A DNA stretch of 5,091 nt. Origin: Methanocorpusculum sp. Lineage in GTDB: Archaea > Halobacteriota > Methanomicrobia > Methanomicrobiales > Methanocorpusculaceae. A program made the position numbers and the translations under genes. The notes beneath the pieces are model-generated. The model searched no databases and was not told the origin of the DNA. It saw only the letters and a program-made list of their open reading frames with translations. This document shows, piece after piece, positions 1 to 5,091 of the stretch (its first letter is position 1; each line of letters opens with the position of its first letter). The stretch lies in contig DALTYF010000092.1 in the NCBI GenBank assembly GCA_029986195.1, forward strand, positions 1 through 5,091, written 5' to 3'.

Positions 1-426
1 CCCGAAGTGGAATCGCTCGTCATCATCAACTGCCTCCTCGAAGAAGGAAAAACCGTCATCGTCCCCATAATTCAGACCGACACTAAAACCCTGCGTCTCT
101 CCTACCTGAAAAATGTCGCTGACCTCGAACCCGGAACCTTCCATGTCCCCGAACCCCTCTCCACCGAAATCCCGGCGCCCGCCGAAAAGATCGAGATCGC
201 CTTAATGCCCCTCGTCGGATTCGATCGAAGCGGCAACCGGCTCGGCTACGGAGCAGGATACTACGACCGGTTCTTTGAAGCCTACCCGGACATTCCCCGC
301 ATCGGCCTTGCCTACGCATGCCAGGAAGTCCCCGCCATTCCGGCAGATTCCTTCGACCGCAAAATGGACTGGATTGTCACCGAAAACGGATTTATCACCT
401 GCAATCCTGCGCGCCCGCGATTCTGA
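1..426 (+). CDS. 5-formyltetrahydrofolate cyclo-ligase family protein (5' end outside the window)
   Basis: The frame is open from base 1 and begins PEVESLVI. The GTG at base 7 is therefore probably internal, and about 50 N-terminal residues are missing; in this family that part carries an ATP-contacting lysine. The visible 141 codons hold the family signature: MPLVGFD followed by the ATP-binding loop GYGAGYYDR at visible codons 82-90. The C-terminus reads DWIVTENGFI, which fits the family's usual D-x-I-V-T-E-x-G ending. Bacterial and eukaryotic members convert 5-formyl-THF to 5,10-methenyl-THF in the cytosol using ATP. Methanogens use tetrahydromethanopterin as main C1 carrier, so the archaeal substrate may be a folate or an analogue; that part is inference. 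The gene points the same way as cdc48, but a separate promoter lies between them. The family call is firm and the exact substrate is not. Confidence 0.9.
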   Translation, partial: PEVESLVIINCLLEEGKTVIVPIIQTDTKTLRLSYLKNVADLEPGTFHVPEPLSTEIPAPAEKIEIALMPLVGFDRSGNRLGYGAGYYDRFFEAYPDIPRIGLAYACQEVPAIPADSFDRKMDWIVTENGFITCNPARPRF

Positions 427-446
427 TGTATTGTGGTTCTATAAAT

Positions 447-471
447 CCCTTTTTACTCGCCGCAATTTTTT
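447..471 (+). terminator. Possible oligo-T terminator after the cyclo-ligase gene
   Basis: Two T-runs, T5 at 450-454 and T6 at 466-471, lie 24-45 bases after the stop codon in an otherwise A/T-rich spacer. Archaeal RNA polymerase can terminate on oligo-T tracts without a strong hairpin, and no clear stem precedes these. They also lie before the TATA box of the next gene, where a terminator is expected. Confidence 0.35.
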
Positions 472-485
472 GCCCACACAAATAT

Positions 486-493
486 TTTAAATA
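486..493 (+). promoter_or_regulatory. Archaeal TATA box (box A) of cdc48
   Basis: TTTAAATA matches the archaeal box A consensus exactly. A start site about 25 bases downstream would fall near 513-518 and give a leader of roughly 30 bases that contains the ribosome site. The upstream flank is A-rich (ACAAATAT) but is not a convincing BRE. A second TATAAAT-like string at 440-446 is less well placed. Confidence 0.6.
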
Positions 494-517
494 TCACATA
501 ATGCTTACGTAGAGTAA

Positions 518-2990
<2,473 letters not shown>

Positions 2991-2992
<2 letters not shown>

Positions 2993-3022
2993 GAGGGGGG
3001 ACGGTGATCCCTCTCCGGTTTT
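2991..3022 (+). terminator. Terminator-like hairpin with T4 between cdc48 and hsp20
   Basis: GAGAGGG (2991-2997, overlapping the cdc48 stop codon) pairs perfectly with CCCTCTC (3009-3015). One more G-U pair is possible, and the stem is followed by CGG and TTTT (3019-3022). It resembles an intrinsic terminator or attenuator. The spacer has no well-placed TATA box for the next gene, so partial termination with read-through is more likely than a full stop. Confidence 0.4.
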
Positions 3023-3031
3023 GGAAGTGAT
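3023..3031 (+). promoter_or_regulatory. Ribosome binding site of the hsp20 gene
   Basis: GGAAGTGAT ends 6 bases before ATG 3038 and differs from the archaeal GGAGGTGAT consensus at one position. The eight bases GTGATATA (3027-3034) recur exactly in the cdc48 leader (533-540), giving the two genes near-identical translation start contexts. Confidence 0.6.
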
Positions 3032-3037
3032 ATAACT

Positions 3038-3451
3038 ATGCCGGAGTCATCGGACGATGCCTACAAGGATCTGATGGATATTATTCATCAGATCATTACT
3101 GCTCATGTTTCCGGCGAGGGCGAGGAGAAGCTCCCGCCGATCATGGGAGTAAAGTTTGTCTTGAACGGGGGTACGATTCATCTGGCCCCCGTCAATCCTC
3201 AGCCGAAGACGATTCCCCTGGAGGTTTTTGAGGATGCGGGAACGATTATTATTCAGACGGAGCTTCCGCCGGAGTGTCCGGATGATTTCTTTATCGCATA
3301 TCAGGACGGGAAACTGCAGCTGAATGCCGGTGCCCGTCGTGAGTACTCGGCGGTGATTCCGGTAGCGGAGATCGATCCGTCCTTAACGGAGACGCATCTG
3401 CACAATGGTGTGCTTGAGGTCATCTGCTTTAAGAAAAATATGGATGAGTAA
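3038..3451 (+). CDS. Hsp20/alpha-crystallin-fold small chaperone-like protein
   Basis: 137 residues. The N-terminal arm (1-55) is acidic at first, with a helical stretch DAYKDLMDIIHQIITAHV. The likely alpha-crystallin/CS beta-sandwich spans about 58-133. It reads PLEVFEDAGTIIIQTELP, then alternating strands, and ends HNGVLEVICFKK, which matches the family's G-V-L strand motif at 124-126. Small Hsps bind unfolding proteins without ATP in the cytosol. This one stops at FKKNMDE, straight after the last strand, and shows no I-x-I/V tail, which most oligomer-forming small Hsps use to assemble. It may be small and act as a p23/CS-like partner instead; that is inference. It lies 45 bases after cdc48 in the same direction, beyond a terminator-like hairpin, with its own ribosome site and no clear promoter, so co-transcription is likely. 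The fold call is good but the precise subfamily is uncertain. Confidence 0.8.
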   Translation: MPESSDDAYKDLMDIIHQIITAHVSGEGEEKLPPIMGVKFVLNGGTIHLAPVNPQPKTIPLEVFEDAGTIIIQTELPPECPDDFFIAYQDGKLQLNAGARREYSAVIPVAEIDPSLTETHLHNGVLEVICFKKNMDE

Positions 3452-3489
3452 TTGTTTGTGGAGGTTTACTCCGCAATATCTTTTCTTTC
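3434..3489. terminator. Possible two-way termination zone between convergent genes
   Basis: Only 14 bases separate the stop codons of hsp20 (+) and the DUF234 ATPase (-). For + strand transcripts a pyrimidine run TCTTTTCTTTC follows at 3479-3489, inside the ATPase gene. For - strand transcripts a T5 run (A5 at 3434-3438 on +) lies inside the end of hsp20. Each gene would then terminate within the other, giving overlapping antisense 3' ends. No strong hairpin supports this. Confidence 0.25.
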
Positions 3490-4869
3490 AATGAGATACA
3501 GTTCCGGACTTTGTTTTGCCAGCTCTCTGAGCCGCACGTCAAAGCCGGTTGCAGAGAAGAGTCCGTACACAATTTCATATCCGGCAAGTTCGGGCGCCTG
3601 ACATTTTCTTTGTAAATCCGCATACACATCCATGTCCACGACCCGGTCCCCGGAATAAAATTTGCATTCTCCGGCAAACAATTTTTTTCCGGAGTGATCG
3701 ATTGCAACAACATCGATCTCCACGTTGCCGCGTCCCCAGAAGGAGCCGACCCGCGACGGCTCGAAGGGAATTTTTTTGCTGTTGCAGAAATCCCAGAAAA
3801 GTTCACGGCAGACGTCTTCATAGACGAAGCTGACAAACCGGTCGATGAAGTGCGGTCTGATACGTTCAAGAACTGCATCGCTCTTCCCGATTTCCAGTTC
3901 ACTTTTGTTGGGGGAGACGAACAAAAACCAGAATCGAAGGAAGCTGTCCTGAATGTGATATCTTCCTTTTTTGCTGTGTTCGGGCGCGGGTTCTGTTACC
4001 GGAACACGGCGTTCGATGAGGCGAAGGTCGATTAAGGTGGTGAGGTAAGGAACAAGTGTGGTGGTTTTCATCTCAAGAGCTGCGGCAAGTTCGGAGAGTC
4101 GTGTCTTTCCTGCGGCGATGGCTTTGAGGATGGAGAAGTAGGTGGTTGGCCTGTTCACTTCTTTTTCGAGGAGGAAGATCGGTTCTTCATAGAGGTAGCC
4201 GTTTTTGTTGAGAATGTGTTGTTTGATGTTGGTGAAGATGTCCGCGTCGTTATCGAAGAACTCCAGATATTTGGGAACGCCTCCGGTGACGGCATAGAGG
4301 CTGACGAGTTCTGCGAAGGGTTTGTCGGTATAGTGTGCGGACAGTTCTGTGAAGGTGAGTGGTTGCAGACGTATCTGGGCGGTTCTTCTTCCATAGAGCG
4401 GGCTAACGTACGAGAGAGCATGGGTTTTCATCATGCTGGTGTATGAGCCGCAGAGGATGACCATGATGTTGTGTTTGGAGAGTGTTTCATCCCAGGCTTT
4501 CTGAAGGAGGGAGGGAAATGCCGGATTGATCTCAGCGAGGTACTGGAATTCGTCGATGATGAGAATTTTTTTCTGAGCCGGGTTGTGTTCGGCAAAGAGG
4601 GTGAAGAGTGCTATCCAGTCGTTGATTTCGGCACTTTGCAGGTACTCTTTGCGGATGAATGCGGCAAGCTGCTGCCGGAAGTTCTGCATGTTCTGCGTTT
4701 CCCGTTCTTCGGTTGCGAGGTAGTAGAGTGCCGGTTTGTTTTTGATGAACTCGGTGATGAGGGTTGTTTTGCCGACGCGACGACGACCGTAGATGACGAC
4801 GAAACCTGCGTTTCTCCGGTAATTTTCCTCAAGTGTTGCGAGTTCCTGTGTTCTGCCGATGAACTTCAT
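3466..4869 (-). CDS. Archaeal-type AAA ATPase with winged helix and C-terminal DUF234 (PD-(D/E)XK-like)
   Basis: 467 residues, starting MKFIGRTQEL, the usual opening of this family (F-I-G-R-x-x-E-L), so the start is secure. The ATPase domain (about 2-210) has Walker A GRRRVGKTT 28-36, Walker B KILIIDEFQY 101-110 (D106, E107), a sensor-1-like ILCGSY 138-143 and the conserved PLYGRR 157-162. A probable winged helix at about 245-291 (LSELAAALEMKTTTL) is followed by the DUF234 hallmark YHIQDSFLRFWFLF (304-317). The C-terminus carries a nuclease-like D...ExK pattern: D386 in VEIDVVA, then E401 and K403 in GECKF, with E351 upstream as a possible further acid. COG1672-type proteins are common and multi-copy in archaea, and their cellular role is unknown. 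DNA binding or cleavage is inferred from the motifs alone. No Shine-Dalgarno precedes the ATG, so the mRNA may be leaderless. Upstream are three palindromic repeats and a gene remnant; this suggests an accessory, possibly mobile, gene. Confidence 0.94.
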   Translation of the reverse strand: MKFIGRTQELATLEENYRRNAGFVVIYGRRRVGKTTLITEFIKNKPALYYLATEERETQNMQNFRQQLAAFIRKEYLQSAEINDWIALFTLFAEHNPAQKKILIIDEFQYLAEINPAFPSLLQKAWDETLSKHNIMVILCGSYTSMMKTHALSYVSPLYGRRTAQIRLQPLTFTELSAHYTDKPFAELVSLYAVTGGVPKYLEFFDNDADIFTNIKQHILNKNGYLYEEPIFLLEKEVNRPTTYFSILKAIAAGKTRLSELAAALEMKTTTLVPYLTTLIDLRLIERRVPVTEPAPEHSKKGRYHIQDSFLRFWFLFVSPNKSELEIGKSDAVLERIRPHFIDRFVSFVYEDVCRELFWDFCNSKKIPFEPSRVGSFWGRGNVEIDVVAIDHSGKKLFAGECKFYSGDRVVDMDVYADLQRKCQAPELAGYEIVYGLFSATGFDVRLRELAKQSPELYLIERKDIAE

Positions 4870-4931
4870 ATTCTTTGGTTATGATTATTGAAATAATCAT
4901 TATTCAAATTATCATTATTGGGATAATAATC
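4870..4931 (-). promoter_or_regulatory. AT-rich promoter/operator region of the DUF234 ATPase
   Basis: The stretch just upstream of the ATPase start is almost wholly A/T, with TATA-like strings on the - strand (for example ATAATGATTA over 4894-4903) about 25-34 bases before the ATG. That is the distance expected for a leaderless archaeal transcript. No GGTG-type site lies next to the start codon. The promoter would overlap the palindromic repeats, so a protein binding them would block or alter initiation. The exact TATA box cannot be chosen because the whole stretch is TATA-like. Confidence 0.45.
4884..4931. repeat. Three tandem 15-bp palindromic units upstream of the ATPase
   Basis: Units in exact register: ATTATTGAAATAATC (4884-4898), ATTATTCAAATTATC (4899-4913) and ATTATTGGGATAATA (4914-4928), then ATC (4929-4931). 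Each unit is an imperfect palindrome of the form ATTAT-n-AT(A/T)AT with a variable centre (GAA, CAA, GGG). A longer perfect dyad covers 4881-4900: arms ATGATTATT and AATAATCAT around GA. Another, ATTATC/GATAAT, covers 4908-4927. The register and symmetry are directly visible. A role as repeated operator sites, each about 1.5 helical turns apart, is inference. Confidence 0.85.
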
Positions 4932-5091
4932 TTTGGCTGGAGGCAGAGGTACGTGACGGGAAACTCATCGGTGTTATCGAGGCATGGGGAAGGGGTATTG
5001 CAACGATACAAGAGATCTGTGGGCAGGCAGGAAATCCGTTGCCGGAGTACACGGTCAAACCTACTGAGATTATGGTCATGTTTCAGACTGC
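4931..5091 (+). pseudogene. 5'-truncated remnant of a RecG-like/AlbA_2-type protein (C-terminal part; runs past the window)
   Basis: Reading from 4931 gives 53 open codons starting LWLEAEVRDGKLIG and continuing VIEAWGRGIATIQEICGQAG, then NPLPEYTVKPTEIMVMFQT. The I-E-A-W-G-R-G-I...C...G-x-P-x-P-x-[YF] pattern is typical of the C-terminal ATP-binding-like domain of COG2865 proteins, often annotated 'RecG-like' or AlbA_2/schlafen-type regulators. The frame has no start codon before this block. Upstream it enters the AT-rich repeats and meets a stop at 4889-4891. Those proteins normally have several hundred residues before this point, so most of the gene is missing. The few residues before GVIEAWGRG fit the family poorly, so the break may lie just inside the block. 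It may be debris from the event that placed the ATPase gene here. A divergent intact gene is unlikely, and the window end hides the stop. Confidence 0.6.

Noticed and set aside
3549..4035. Open frames on the + strand inside the ATPase gene (for example 3694-4035)
   Set aside because: They are shadows of the well-supported - strand gene with its intact ATPase and DUF234 motifs.
4881..4900. Terminal inverted repeat of an insertion sequence
   Set aside because: There is no transposase and no matching inverted copy at the other end of the ATPase gene near 3452-3470.
4881..4931. CRISPR array
   Set aside because: The 15-base units adjoin with no spacers, are imperfect, and no cas gene is present.

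Overview
The window looks archaeal, most likely from a methanogen of the Methanomicrobiales type. The evidence is a VCP/Cdc48-type tandem AAA+ ATPase with archaeal-style aromatic pore loops, a consensus archaeal TATA box (TTTAAATA) with an AGGTGAT ribosome site, and an archaeal-type ATPase with a C-terminal DUF234 region. A Methanocorpusculum-like genome is my best guess, from overall resemblance only. No marker in the window proves the genus.

Layout, left to right. (1) 1-426, + strand: the 3' part of a 5-formyltetrahydrofolate cyclo-ligase family gene, cut by the window edge. (2) 427-544: AT-rich spacer with T-runs that may end gene 1, then the TATA box and ribosome site of the next gene. 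(3) 545-2992, +: an 815-residue Cdc48/VAT-type AAA+ unfoldase. (4) 2993-3037: short spacer with a terminator-like hairpin. (5) 3038-3451, +: a small Hsp20/alpha-crystallin-fold protein with its own ribosome site, probably co-expressed with cdc48. (6) 3466-4869, - strand, convergent with hsp20: a 467-residue ATPase with a winged helix and a PD-(D/E)XK-like DUF234 end. (7) 4870-4931: AT-rich region upstream of that ATPase, built of three adjoining 15-bp units, each an imperfect palindrome. (8) 4931-5091, +: a start-less open frame matching the C-terminal end of RecG-like (COG2865-type) proteins, probably a 5'-truncated remnant running out of the window.

The left two thirds is core genome. Cdc48 plus an Hsp20-fold protein forms a plausible protein quality-control pair: ATP-driven unfolding beside passive holding or co-chaperoning. 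The right third looks accessory. The lone DUF234 ATPase lacks a Shine-Dalgarno site, unlike its neighbours. It abuts a gene remnant, and its upstream region carries the most distinctive non-coding structure here, the 15-bp palindromic repeats. I see no RNA genes, CRISPR array or transposase.
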